Positions 53,167 through 62,512 of a stretch of 64,000 nucleotides of DNA are shown in pieces. Position 1 is the first letter of the stretch; every line of letters starts with the position of its first letter. The notes below the pieces were generated by a model that saw only the letters and a list, made by a program, of their open reading frames with translations, had not been told where the DNA came from and searched no databases. Source of the DNA: an uncultured Flavobacteriales bacterium (GTDB taxonomy: Bacteria; Bacteroidota; Bacteroidia; Flavobacteriales; BACL11); NCBI GenBank assembly GCA_943788405.1, contig CALSQD010000002.1, forward strand, positions 1,197,701 to 1,261,700, given 5' to 3'. The translations under genes and the position numbers were made by a program.

Positions 53167-54441
53167 TTAGTTTTTTTCAGCTGATATTATTCGCTTATAC
53201 CAAATTACTAAAGGGATAAATGTTAAAAACATTAGCCCTACACCTACAAAATAACCATATCTGATATTGTCATCAACATTAAAAAATGGTAAGGCGAAAG
53301 CACCTATCATCATCATTCTAACAACAATATTTAAGGAACTAAAAACAGAGTTTGTTCTACCAATAAGATTATTTGGCACATGATTAAAAATATAAGTTGT
53401 TCGTAAAATACGAACGCCAGCATTTGCAATTCCAAGAATAAGGTTCCCTGCAAAAAATACCCATAACAACTTATATTCTGCCATTCCATAAAAAGCGAAA
53501 GAAACAACTACTAGCAAAATAAGAATAGAAGCTACTGTATTCACCTTTCTGAATATTCTTAAAACAAGAACTCCAGAAAAAATTGCACCCAGAGAATAAT
53601 AAATTTCAGCAGAAGCATAAACATTCCCATCCATCTGCAAGAATTTATGCACATAAGAAGGAAGAAGAACATGAACCTCAACCAAAGTAAAAGCAAAAAG
53701 CATATAGGAAAGGAAGCCAAAAACAAAAATGACAGGATTATTTTTTAAATACTGAATACCTCCTTTTAAGCGAGAAAATAAATTTCCCTTATGCACTTGC
53801 TCCTTTATAATAGGCTTGTATTTCATCAATAAAAAGATAAAAATGACAGCCACATAAGTTATTGCATCCATTAAAAATACTTCATATATTTTCCAAGCTT
53901 TAATATCGAATGGTAAATGAATATTAAAGCCGGCAATCTCCAACATATTATTTTGCGTTCCAGTGAGTAATAGTGCCGCAAAAGCCCCTGCCAACACTGA
54001 GGTTGTTTGTCCTTGCACCTCAATATAGGAATTCAATTTTCCATAATTTTTAGGCTCTGTAATTTCCTGCCCAAAAGCATACAGATTAGGATAATGCACA
54101 TTATAGTTAAAAATAGTAATACCAAAAACAAGAATGACTAAAAAGTCAGTTAAATGAGACAGATAAAAACCATACAAAGCTATACTTCCAATAGTTAGCC
54201 CACACACAATATTGATGACTATAAAAAGTTTTTTTCTAGAGTATCGGTCAATTAAAGCTCCAGCATACAATCCCCAAAATAAAGTTAGAAATGTAATTAA
54301 AATGTATGCAGAGGCAAATAGTTCAGGGCGCTCAACAATTTTAACAAAATACCAAGGAATAGCAACCATACTAATTCCTTGAGCTAATCCAGAAATAATA
54401 TTTGCCAAAAATAAAAGAGTAATTGCTTGTTTGTTTTGCAT
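53167..54441 (-). CDS. MFS transporter (enterobactin-exporter-like group)
   Basis: A 424-residue transporter with twelve helices. QAITLLFLANIISGLAQGISMVAIPWYFV opens the protein, and the loop LYAGALIDRYSRKKLF carries the MFS motif A. PNNLIGRTNSVFSSLN near residue 370 is typical of the MFS_3 group. Substrate unknown. ATG 54441 was chosen over an in-frame start at 54492, which would lie in recX. Divergent from recX, 45 bp between starts. Confidence 0.85.
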   Translation of the reverse strand: MQNKQAITLLFLANIISGLAQGISMVAIPWYFVKIVERPELFASAYILITFLTLFWGLYAGALIDRYSRKKLFIVINIVCGLTIGSIALYGFYLSHLTDFLVILVFGITIFNYNVHYPNLYAFGQEITEPKNYGKLNSYIEVQGQTTSVLAGAFAALLLTGTQNNMLEIAGFNIHLPFDIKAWKIYEVFLMDAITYVAVIFIFLLMKYKPIIKEQVHKGNLFSRLKGGIQYLKNNPVIFVFGFLSYMLFAFTLVEVHVLLPSYVHKFLQMDGNVYASAEIYYSLGAIFSGVLVLRIFRKVNTVASILILLVVVSFAFYGMAEYKLLWVFFAGNLILGIANAGVRILRTTYIFNHVPNNLIGRTNSVFSSLNIVVRMMMIGAFALPFFNVDDNIRYGYFVGVGLMFLTFIPLVIWYKRIISAEKN

Positions 54442-54474
54442 AGCTGCAAAAGTAGTATTTATAATCAGATTTAG

Positions 54475-54482
54475 TACTTTTG
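54475..54482 (+). promoter_or_regulatory. Candidate -7 box for recX-prfB
   Basis: TACTTTTG is a perfect match and lies only 4 nt before the recX ATG. The -33 position is GTAG, so only half the promoter is supported. Confidence 0.4.
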
Positions 54483-54486
54483 AAAA

Positions 54487-54963
54487 ATGCACAATAAAAG
54501 AGTTTATGACATTAGTATTGCAATTGAACGCATCAAAAATTATTGTGCTTTACAAGATAGATGCCAATGGGATGTACTTGAAAAAATGAGAGAATGGGGA
54601 CTTCAACAAACTACAAAAGATCATATTCTTGAAATCCTAATCAATGACAAATTTATAGATGAAGAACGCTATGCAATCTCCTTTTGTAGAGGGAAATTCA
54701 GAATAAAAAACTGGGGGAAACGGAAAATAACAAACGAACTAAAGCGGAAACAGATTTCAACTATCTGCATAAATATTGGATTACAAGAAATTGATAATGA
54801 AAAGTACAATACCGTATTAGAAAAATTATTTCATCAGAAGAAAGCTACACTAAAAGATAAAAATCATTTTACCCGCAAAACAAAAATTGCTAACTTTTTG
54901 ATACAAAGAGGATTTGAAAGTAATTTGGTATGGGATAAAATAAGAGAATTAAGCGATAAATAA
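54487..54963 (+). CDS. recX: Regulatory protein RecX
   Basis: A 158-residue helical-repeat protein that modulates RecA. IKNYCALQDRCQWDVLEKMREWGL and LINDKFIDEERYAISFCRGKFRIKNWGKRKITNELKRK are the three-helix repeats. No recA is nearby. Length is usual. prfB follows after 13 nt. Confidence 0.88.
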   Translation: MHNKRVYDISIAIERIKNYCALQDRCQWDVLEKMREWGLQQTTKDHILEILINDKFIDEERYAISFCRGKFRIKNWGKRKITNELKRKQISTICINIGLQEIDNEKYNTVLEKLFHQKKATLKDKNHFTRKTKIANFLIQRGFESNLVWDKIRELSDK

Positions 54964-54976
54964 TTACTTTTGACCA

Positions 54977-56053
54977 ATGGTTAGCCAAGAGCAAATAAAA
55001 GCACTGATTGTACGGAAAGATGAACTTTATAAGTTTATCAATATTAAAGAAAAACAAGAGGAAGCAGACACACTTGAAAACCAATCGCAACAAGGAGGTT
55101 TTTGGGATAACCCAAAAGAAGCACAAATCCTATTAAAAAAACTAAGCACATTAAAAAGTTGGCTTAAATCTTATAATTCTGTAGCAAATAATATTGATGA
55201 ATTATCTGTTTTACTAGAACTAGAGGCAAGTGAAGATGAACTTAACATCCAACTTGAAAAAACAAAAGAATCAGTTGAAGAATTAGAGTTTAAAAATATG
55301 CTTAGTGCTGAGGAAGATAGTCTATCGGCAGTAATGACTATAAACCCAGGAGCAGGAGGAACTGAAGGGCAAGATTGGGCTGAAATGCTAATGAGGATGT
55401 ACTTAATGTGGGGCGAAAAAAACAAGTACAAAGTAAAAACCCTTGACATACAAAAAGCAGAACCAGTAGGGATAAAATCAGTTACAATTGAAATAGAAGG
55501 AGATTTTGCTTTTGGACACTTAAAAGGAGAAAATGGTGTGCACAGGCTAGTTCGAATCTCGCCATTTGATTCCAATGCAAAACGACATACTACTTTTGCA
55601 TCTGTATTTGTTTATCCTTTAGCTGATGATAGTATTGAGATTAATCTTGACCCCTCAGAAATTAGTTGGGATACTTTTAGAGCAAGTGGCGCAGGAGGGC
55701 AAGGAGTAAATAAAACTGAATCGGCAGTACGATTAAAACATAGCCCTACAGGAATTACAATTGAAAACTCTGAGTCCCGCTCACAATTAGAGAACAAAGC
55801 AAAAGCAATACAATTATTAAAGTCTCAACTTTATGAGCTAGAAATAAGAAAAAAACAAGAAGAAAGAAACAAATTAGAAGGATCAAAAAAGAAAATTGAG
55901 TGGGGTTCACAAATCAGATCCTATGTATTACACCCCTATAAAATGGTAAAAGATTTAAGAACAAACCATGAATCCTCCAACCCTGAAAAAGTACTAGATG
56001 GTGATCTTAATGCTTTTATTAAGGCCTACCTAATGGAGTTTGGACAAAAATAA
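54977..56053 (+). CDS. prfB: Peptide chain release factor 2 (no programmed frameshift)
   Basis: A 358-residue RF2 reading UGA and UAA. It has the SPF anticodon-like tripeptide in RISPFDSNAKRHT and the catalytic GGQ in SGAGGQGVNKTESAVRLKH. The reading frame is continuous from the ATG through DELYKFINIKEKQEE. There is no internal UGA or shift motif (CTTTGAC) near codon 25, unlike most bacterial prfB genes. Autoregulation by frameshifting is therefore absent. Confidence 0.95.
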   Translation: MVSQEQIKALIVRKDELYKFINIKEKQEEADTLENQSQQGGFWDNPKEAQILLKKLSTLKSWLKSYNSVANNIDELSVLLELEASEDELNIQLEKTKESVEELEFKNMLSAEEDSLSAVMTINPGAGGTEGQDWAEMLMRMYLMWGEKNKYKVKTLDIQKAEPVGIKSVTIEIEGDFAFGHLKGENGVHRLVRISPFDSNAKRHTTFASVFVYPLADDSIEINLDPSEISWDTFRASGAGGQGVNKTESAVRLKHSPTGITIENSESRSQLENKAKAIQLLKSQLYELEIRKKQEERNKLEGSKKKIEWGSQIRSYVLHPYKMVKDLRTNHESSNPEKVLDGDLNAFIKAYLMEFGQK

Positions 56054-56058
56054 TTAAC

Positions 56059-56400
56059 ATGAAAATATATCATAACCCTAGGTGTAGCAAAAGCAGGCAA
56101 ACCCTTGCACTAATTGAGGGAAAGACAAATGAATTTGAAATTGTTGAATACCTTAAAAATCCGCTTACAAACAAAGAAATTACGGTACTTTTATCACAAC
56201 TAAACATAAAAGCTATTGAACTTGTAAGAACACAAGAAACGATTTGGAAAGAAAATTACAAAGGAAAAGAGTTAACAGAAACTGAAACAATAAATACTAT
56301 GGCTAAAAACCCTAAACTTATTGAGCGCCCAATTGTTGTTAAAGACAATAAAGCAATAATAGGAAGGCCACCAGAAAATGTATTAAGCTTGTTTGCTTAA
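56059..56400 (+). CDS. ArsC/Spx-family (glutaredoxin-type) arsenate reductase-like protein
   Basis: A 113-residue thioredoxin-fold protein. IYHNPRCSKSRQTLALIE contains the active cysteine, and ERPIVVKDNKAIIGRPPENVL is the ArsC C-terminal signature with conserved Arg. Members reduce arsenate with glutathione or act in redox repair. No other ars genes are nearby, so an arsenate role is only family-based. Starts 5 nt after prfB. Confidence 0.88.
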   Translation: MKIYHNPRCSKSRQTLALIEGKTNEFEIVEYLKNPLTNKEITVLLSQLNIKAIELVRTQETIWKENYKGKELTETETINTMAKNPKLIERPIVVKDNKAIIGRPPENVLSLFA

Positions 56401-56540
56401 GCAGGAATTTGATCGTCTTCTAATTTACCCTCTTTAGCCCAAACAAAAATAAAGTAAGGAATAACACTAGCAAGGAAAATAACTCCCCAAAATGCCATTA
56501 GGAAAACAAAAACAAACATTAAAAAGCCTAGAAATTTCAT
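56397..56540 (-). CDS. Small membrane protein, 47 residues
   Basis: The reverse strand from ATG 56540 to TAA 56397 codes for MKFLGFLMFVFVFLMAF followed by WGVIFLASVIPYFIFVWAKEGKLEDDQ. One long or two short helices and a charged tail (AKEGKLEDDQIPA). The stop overlaps the arsC-like stop. The hydrophobic pattern with a clean charged end suggests a real gene, but the family is not recognised. Confidence 0.55.
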   Translation of the reverse strand: MKFLGFLMFVFVFLMAFWGVIFLASVIPYFIFVWAKEGKLEDDQIPA

Positions 56541-56546
56541 AATCAT

Positions 56547-56554
56547 TAATTTTG
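56547..56554 (+). promoter_or_regulatory. Candidate -7 box for fumC
   Basis: TAATTTTG is a perfect match, 43 nt before the fumC ATG, between fumC and the small leftward gene. The -33 is not a match (AAGC). Confidence 0.4.
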
Positions 56555-56597
56555 CACAAAGAAACAACAACAATTAAAACTATCAAAACATTTTAAG

Positions 56598-57992
56598 ATG
56601 AAATATAGAATAGAAAAAGATACAATGGGAGATGTAAAAGTCCCAGCAGAAAAATACTGGGGAGCCCAAACAGAAAGAAGTAGAAATAACTTTAAAATTG
56701 GAGCATCTGCAAGTATGCCTTTGGAAATAGTGTATGGATTTGCTTACCTAAAAAAAGCTGCTGCACATACGAACTGTGAACTTGGAGTATTAGCTGCTGA
56801 AAAGAGAGACTTAATATCAAAAGTATGTGATGAAATATTGGAAGGAAAGCATGACAATCAATTTCCTTTAGTTATTTGGCAAACAGGAAGTGGTACGCAA
56901 AGTAATATGAATACCAATGAAGTTATTGCTAATCGCGCTCATGTAATTAATGGCGGAACATTAGAAGATAGTGAAAAAGCTATTCATCCAAATGATGATG
57001 TAAATAAATCACAAAGTTCAAATGACACTTTCCCAACAGGAATGCATATTGCAGCCTACAAAACTATTGTAGAAAATACTATTCCTGGAATAGAACAATT
57101 GCGTGATACTTTGGAGGCTAAGTCAGTTGCTTTTAATAAAGTAGTTAAAATTGGAAGAACACACCTTATGGATGCAACTCCACTTACTTTAGGACAAGAG
57201 TTTTCAGGATATGTATCTCAATTAAATCATGGACTTAAAGCATTAGAAAATACTTTAGATCATTTATCAGAATTAGCTTTAGGAGGTACAGCAGTTGGTA
57301 CAGGAATCAATACTCCTGCTGGATATGCTGATTTAGTAGCCAAATATATAGCTGATTTTACAGAATTACCTTTTGTAAGTGCTGAAAATAAATTTGAAGC
57401 CTTAGCTGCACATGACGCTATAGTTGAAAGTCATGGTGCTTTAAAACAATTAGCTGTTTCTTTAAACAAAATTGCAAATGATATTCGCCTTTTAGCTTCA
57501 GGACCAAGAAGTGGAATTGGAGAAATTATTATTCCTTCAAATGAACCAGGATCATCCATTATGCCAGGAAAAGTAAACCCCACACAATGTGAGGCAATAA
57601 CTATGGTTTGCGCACAAGTAATGGGGAATGATGTAGCAATTACAGTTGGTGGTATGCAAGGGCATTATGAACTAAATGTTTTTAAGCCTGTTATGGCAGC
57701 TAACTTCTTACAATCAGCTCGTTTAATTGGAGATACTTGTATTTCCTTTGATGAGAATTGTGCTATTGGAATAGAGCCAAATTATGATAACTTAAAGAAA
57801 AATCTTGACAATTCCTTAATGCTAGTTACTGCATTAAATACAAAAATTGGATATGAGAAAGCAGCAAAAATTGCTAAAACTGCTCACCAAAACGGAACAA
57901 CCTTAAAAGAAGAAAGTGTTAATTTAGGCTACTTAACTGCTGAAGAATTTGATGCTTGGGTAAGGCCAGAAGATATGTGTGGAGGGTTATAA
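56598..57992 (+). CDS. fumC: Fumarate hydratase class II
   Basis: A 464-residue TCA-cycle enzyme converting fumarate to malate, cytoplasmic homotetramer. [17 protein letters not shown] at the start, [18 protein letters not shown] and the signature loop [16 protein letters not shown] are complete. The catalytic His is in [11 protein letters not shown]. No iron-sulfur cluster, so oxygen stable. Monocistronic, closed by a strong terminator. Confidence 0.97.
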   Translation: MKYRIEKDTMGDVKVPAEKYWGAQTERSRNNFKIGASASMPLEIVYGFAYLKKAAAHTNCELGVLAAEKRDLISKVCDEILEGKHDNQFPLVIWQTGSGTQSNMNTNEVIANRAHVINGGTLEDSEKAIHPNDDVNKSQSSNDTFPTGMHIAAYKTIVENTIPGIEQLRDTLEAKSVAFNKVVKIGRTHLMDATPLTLGQEFSGYVSQLNHGLKALENTLDHLSELALGGTAVGTGINTPAGYADLVAKYIADFTELPFVSAENKFEALAAHDAIVESHGALKQLAVSLNKIANDIRLLASGPRSGIGEIIIPSNEPGSSIMPGKVNPTQCEAITMVCAQVMGNDVAITVGGMQGHYELNVFKPVMAANFLQSARLIGDTCISFDENCAIGIEPNYDNLKKNLDNSLMLVTALNTKIGYEKAAKIAKTAHQNGTTLKEESVNLGYLTAEEFDAWVRPEDMCGGL

Positions 57993-58006
57993 AATAGATA
58001 TGAGTA
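57990..58006 (+). repeat. 17-bp intergenic repeat, copy 2
   Basis: TAAAATAGATATGAGTA begins within the fumC stop codon (57990-57992) and repeats 4440-4456. A partial third copy, ATAGATATGAGATTT, follows at about 58015-58029. Confidence 0.6.
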
Positions 58007-58029
58007 GTTAGATAATAGATATGAGATTT

Positions 58030-58060
58030 AAAAAAAGCCGAGCAATGCTCGGCTTTTTTA
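58030..58060. terminator. Terminator between fumC and the 630-residue gene
   Basis: AAAAAAAGCCGAGCA pairs with TGCTCGGCTTTTTTA, a GC-rich stem with A and T runs on both sides. It serves two convergent genes. Confidence 0.92.
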
Positions 58061-58064
58061 ATAC

Positions 58065-59957
58065 TTAATCTAAGCCAATCTTATCTAACTCTATATCACT
58101 CTCATCAAAGTTTGCTCCTTCTAATGACACCAACAAACCTTCACAGTTGGCTTTCATAGTTTTATGTATTGAACCATGATTAAATTTAATTGTAGCCCAA
58201 ATAAAGATAATGTAACCAATAACAGCTAACCATCCCTCAAGAGCAGTAGTTCTATGAAAATCTAAAAAACTAAAAAGTGGAATTAGAAACAATACAAATA
58301 ATGTATTTAAAATATATGAAAAGTTCCTATATTTCTTCATTTCTGAAATAGCAGAACTATCTGTAAATATAGCTTTACATCCATTTGAAAAATTGGTCAT
58401 CAGATTGTCTTTAATAATTTTATGATTATCTAAACCCAACAAATCAAGTGTTACTTCAAAACTTACAAAATCTGAATAATCAAAATCTTTTTGTTTTAAA
58501 ATATTCCTTGGGTGATAAAAATTATTTTTTAAACCTTTAAGCTTATCAACTAAATTTGATTTAATTTTACTCAATAGATTTAAATTACCCTGTTTCCAAT
58601 TCACAAAAACTGTATTAAAAATATCAATTAAAGTTTCATCTTGTATATTTTGGTTTTTTAATCTATTTATAGAATCAACAGATAAATTAGAATATGCAAT
58701 TGCTAAACTGAAAGTTGAACTAGAAAGTGCAGTTAAACTATCAATCTCTCTTTTAGCATCTACAGCTTTATTTGCAGCAACTGCAGCACCAGCACCATAC
58801 AATGCCCTACTAGTATTAGATTTTTCCTTATCCATTGCGTTCATTGCCCCAACACCAGCAGCTATACCTGCTGCAAATTTTACTTTTTCAAGGTCAGCAG
58901 TTTGTTGTTCCATTGATATCGTATTTGCAACATAATATGAAATCTGAGAAGTATAATTATAAGAAATAACCATTTGAATTGCTGTCTTTAATTTCTTTAT
59001 AACAATTTGGTTACTATACTTATTTTCAAAACTCTCAATTGATAAGTTGATATTATCAATATACTCCTCTCCTTTTGAGGAGTCCAAAGCATCAATAAAT
59101 GCTTTAACATACCAAACAGCAGGAATATTTGCATTACTCTCTAATACTTCATTTATTAAAGTATTCGCTTTTTTATAATTACCAGAAAGCAAATCATTCA
59201 GAGCAACATCAATTTTAGAAGATTGTTCAGTATTTGCTGATTTTTTTAAATCTTCTTGTTTTAGTAAATCTAAAAGGGGTTTAAACTTCTTAATAAAATC
59301 TCTAGCCAAAACAATTGTAGCTCCACCATTAGCAATACCGCTATTAGTAGCTGTTGTTATTTGTGAATTACCTTTAAGTTCTTCCATATAATTAACAGAA
59401 TCTTCCCAACTTATTTTAGGAATAACTAAATCATCATTACCCTTTTGTAAATCATAAAAAGAATTTGAAAGAATTAATTTCTGTACTTCATCAAGATTTT
59501 TGGCATCATTTCGATTAATTGCATTATTTACAACACCTTCACTTATCGAATAACCCTCAATAATTTTAGTTTTTCCATTTACTTTAAATTCTACAACATC
59601 TACTTCATCTTTATATTCTCCTATTTCTTTTTCTCCATATGTCAGGATCGTATCTAGAGGTATATTATATTTACAACTATCCCAATTCATTAGCAATCTG
59701 TAATTTGTAAGAAGCATCCCTTGAGCAAATGTCAAAATATACTCTCCTTTTAATACAGGGTTGATAAAAAGTAATTGTTCTAAATGAGAAGGGAGATTTT
59801 TAGTATTGATACAAGCACCAATAAGGGTATTAACATCCTTATCTTGATCCCATGCGTGATGTGGAGCACCCATTGCTTTATGTGATTCATTCCAAAATTC
59901 TTCTGTACTTGCAACATATTTGTCAATATGTGCTTGTGTTAAATCTGTTGTTTTCAT
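58065..59957 (-). CDS. Large membrane-anchored protein with PH-like and TPR-like regions, function unknown
   Basis: 630 residues. Residues ~75-165 (LKGEYILTFAQGMLLTNYRLLMNW, then IPLDTILTYGEKEIGEY) resemble a bacterial PH-like domain. Residues ~245-300 look like one TPR unit (LLSGNYKKANTLINEVLESNANIPAVWYVKAF). A Gly/Ala-rich stretch (FAAGIAAGVGAMNAM, LYGAGAAVAANKAVD) follows. Two helices near the C-terminus (FSYILNTLFVLFLIPLFSFL and LAVIGYIIFIWATI) anchor it. No signal peptide. I do not recognise the full architecture. Confidence 0.7.
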   Translation of the reverse strand: MKTTDLTQAHIDKYVASTEEFWNESHKAMGAPHHAWDQDKDVNTLIGACINTKNLPSHLEQLLFINPVLKGEYILTFAQGMLLTNYRLLMNWDSCKYNIPLDTILTYGEKEIGEYKDEVDVVEFKVNGKTKIIEGYSISEGVVNNAINRNDAKNLDEVQKLILSNSFYDLQKGNDDLVIPKISWEDSVNYMEELKGNSQITTATNSGIANGGATIVLARDFIKKFKPLLDLLKQEDLKKSANTEQSSKIDVALNDLLSGNYKKANTLINEVLESNANIPAVWYVKAFIDALDSSKGEEYIDNINLSIESFENKYSNQIVIKKLKTAIQMVISYNYTSQISYYVANTISMEQQTADLEKVKFAAGIAAGVGAMNAMDKEKSNTSRALYGAGAAVAANKAVDAKREIDSLTALSSSTFSLAIAYSNLSVDSINRLKNQNIQDETLIDIFNTVFVNWKQGNLNLLSKIKSNLVDKLKGLKNNFYHPRNILKQKDFDYSDFVSFEVTLDLLGLDNHKIIKDNLMTNFSNGCKAIFTDSSAISEMKKYRNFSYILNTLFVLFLIPLFSFLDFHRTTALEGWLAVIGYIIFIWATIKFNHGSIHKTMKANCEGLLVSLEGANFDESDIELDKIGLD

Positions 59958-60048
59958 GTTTAAATTATTTAATTAAAAAAAGTTCCTATCAATCCTATTA
60001 AATTAGTAAGTATGCCTGACATATCAATTTTTGTATTTGAAAAAAGAT

Positions 60049-60783
60049 CTAATGAATTTTTATTTGAAAAATTGTAGGTATTTCTGCTGCTTTTTCACAA
60101 TGATAAAGAGCACTATCAATTCTATTGTCTCTTAAAAAATAATCCACAATAAATAAATGATACTGAAAATTTTGCAATTTTGCTTGTGGAAATTTTGGCA
60201 TTACTAATCTAGCAGAATCAAAATACAATTTAGATTCTAATGTATTAGGCATTGCCTTATAGTAGTAATAATTTGCTAAGTATTGGTTATTTCGAATTTG
60301 TTTTGCAAACCTAATTCCTTCATCAAGTCTTTGTCTTACTTTGTACAGCACAAAAAGAACCCCATTATTATTTGTTTTAACAGCTAATTCTTCAGCAGTA
60401 TCTAAATAATAATCTGCTGAAGCATCTCCAGTTTTTACATATAGAAGTCCTAAATTAAGATAAATATTTGATTTTAAAGAATCGTATTTATTCGTTTTCT
60501 CAACTAATAATAAAGCGCTTGTGTAAGCAAAAGCTGACTTATCCCACTTACCATAAGTTTGATACCTTAGCCCTAAATAATTATATATTGACGATAGATT
60601 AAAAACATTCTTCTTTTCATGAACTTCTAATGAATCAATATTTTTTAATAGAACATTTATAGACTCTTCTCTATTTCCTAATAGATTATAAGATTCTGAT
60701 TTTTCCCAAACATTCTCCGTATAATCTTTCGTTTGACCAAAAACCACAAAAGGTACACATAAAATGAGGAAGATTTTCTTCAT
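60049..60783 (-). CDS. Exported TPR protein, function unknown
   Basis: 244 residues. The signal peptide MKKIFLILCVPFVVFG is followed by TPR-like helices (SIYNYLGLRYQTYGKWDKSAFAYTSALLLVEK, LNLGLLYVKTGDASADYYLDTAEELAVKT). The end (YHCEKAAEIPTIFQIKIH) is abrupt, so the protein may be cut short compared with homologues. It lies upstream of the 630-residue gene by 91 bp in the same direction; a joint role is possible. Confidence 0.65.
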   Translation of the reverse strand: MKKIFLILCVPFVVFGQTKDYTENVWEKSESYNLLGNREESINVLLKNIDSLEVHEKKNVFNLSSIYNYLGLRYQTYGKWDKSAFAYTSALLLVEKTNKYDSLKSNIYLNLGLLYVKTGDASADYYLDTAEELAVKTNNNGVLFVLYKVRQRLDEGIRFAKQIRNNQYLANYYYYKAMPNTLESKLYFDSARLVMPKFPQAKLQNFQYHLFIVDYFLRDNRIDSALYHCEKAAEIPTIFQIKIH

Positions 60784-60798
60784 TAATTAAATCCTAAA

Positions 60799-61880
60799 TT
60801 AACTTTGCTTTATACCTGCAATAAATTGTTTTATTTGTTGTTCATCTTCTTTTTTACAGATAAGTAATGTCCCTTCACTTTCCACTACAATATAACCGTT
60901 TAATCCTTGTAAAACTACCAACTTATCATTTGGCACTTTTACTATATTATCAGAAGAATCATACAGATTAACTCCATTTCCTTGTACTGCATTTTTATTT
61001 TCATCCAAATCCAGTTGCGTATATAAGGAACCCCAAGTCCCTAAATCACTCCAACCAAAACTAGCAGGATAAACATAAACTTTCTCTGACTTTTCCATAA
61101 TCCCATAATCAATAGAAATATTTTTACAAGCAGAAAACACCCTATCAATATACTCCTCTTCCTTATCAGTATTGTAATACTTCTTTCCTTCTTCAAATAC
61201 ATCATACATATCACGCAAATGTTTACGGTAGGCTAAATTTATTGATTTTGCACACCAAACAAACATTCCTGAATTCCATAAAAAATCACCACTATCCAAA
61301 AAGTTAAGAGCTAATTCCTGATTTGGTTTTTCAGTAAAGGTTTTTACTTTTCTTACTTTTTTATGAGTCTGCCTAAACCCTGCTCAGTAAACTGCACATA
61401 ACCATACCCTGTATCTGGGCGAGTTGGCGTAATCCCTATCGTTAGCAGGACATCATTAGCTGCACTCAACTTCCAAACACTCATTCATTACGCGCTTACA
61501 AATTCATCTTCTTTTGTAATGATATGATCAGAAGCCGCAATAATCATGTTTGCCTCTGGATTTTCACTTTCAATTCTAAAGGCTGCATAGGCAACACAAG
61601 GTGCAGTATTACGCATTGCTGGCTCACATAATATATTTTTCTCTACAACATTTGGCAACTGCTCTAAACACAAATGCTTATAATTTTTATTGGTAACGAT
61701 TAATATATTTTCAGCTGGACACACTCTTGACAATCGAGCAAATGTTTGCTGTATTAAAGTTTCCCCTGTACCAAGTATATCTAAAAATTGCTTAGGAAAA
61801 CTTGCTTTACTCATTGGCCAAAAACGGGAACCTATCCCACCAGCCATAATTACTGCATAATTGTTATTATTCATTTTCAT
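60799..61880 (-). pseudogene. manC: Mannose-1-phosphate guanylyltransferase, frameshifted
   Basis: The N-terminal part (61880 to 61488) has MAGGIGSRFWPMSKASFPKQFLDI and AASDHIITKEDEF. The C-terminal part (61299 to 60799) has SGDFLWNSGMFVW and FGWSDLGTWGSLY. The reading between them is broken by frame changes near 61490, 61466 and 61378: VMNECLEV, LLTIGITPTRPDTGYGYVQF and KVKTFTEKP are all present but in different frames. The enzyme makes GDP-mannose. Either a decaying gene or, given the same pattern in feoB, base-call errors. Confidence 0.85.
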
Positions 61881-61924
61881 TTTCAAAAAATCGTTTGCTA
61901 AAATACAACAAAAATAATATCCTT

Positions 61925-62512
61925 TTATTGTATCAGACTAACTTCTGCTAATGGATGAAACAAATACACCTTATTTGTACTTACCTCAACACACTTATAA
62001 CGCTTTCTTAATTTTTCTCCTTTCTTAAATATTTTACCATTACTGATGCTGAAAATCTGTCCTTGATTAATATCAGAAATAGTTAACACCTTATTAGTGT
62101 CATATTTTTTTAAAACTGATGCTAAATTTACATCCGTTAAAGTAGAGGCCTTAGGATTTTTCAGGTGTAAACTCAATACTTTTAAAATATCCTCTGGGAA
62201 AATTGTTGGCGTTAAAAAATTCAACATCATAGCTTTAAAAGTATCCTGCCATTGCGTCCCATGGGGAGCAACTCCTCTTTTGTGCTTTACATAAACAAAA
62301 GCATGTGCCAGTTCATGAGTTAAGGTAATCAAAAAAGAATAGGGGTTCAAGTCACTATTAACACTAATATATAAGGCATCCTTAACTCCCTTAAAATCTC
62401 CTAACTTTGTTTTTCTAGCAGGTGTAATTTTAATTTGAACATCAAGTTCATTAATCCACTGCTTAATTTTAGGAAATGACGGTGCTGGTAAAAATGCTTT
62501 TAAAGCATCCAT
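61925..62512 (-). CDS. SprT-like domain protein
   Basis: A 195-residue protein with the zinc motif HELAHAFVYVKH (HExxH) in the SprT-like fold. A C-terminal region (GKIFKKGEKLRKRYKCVEVSTNKVYLFHPLAEV) probably forms a small beta domain. The family includes proteases acting on DNA-protein crosslinks, but the function in bacteria is unsettled. The start overlaps the feoB stop as TAATG. Intact, unlike its two neighbours. Confidence 0.85.
   Translation of the reverse strand: MDALKAFLPAPSFPKIKQWINELDVQIKITPARKTKLGDFKGVKDALYISVNSDLNPYSFLITLTHELAHAFVYVKHKRGVAPHGTQWQDTFKAMMLNFLTPTIFPEDILKVLSLHLKNPKASTLTDVNLASVLKKYDTNKVLTISDINQGQIFSISNGKIFKKGEKLRKRYKCVEVSTNKVYLFHPLAEVSLIQ

Noticed and set aside
54977-55080. 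Programmed +1 frameshift in prfB
   Set aside because: The frame is continuous and has no in-frame UGA near the expected site.
59969-60022. 17-residue hydrophobic ORF on the reverse strand (MSGILTNLIGLIGTFFN)
   Set aside because: Too short to judge without comparison; could be a chance frame before the 630-residue gene.
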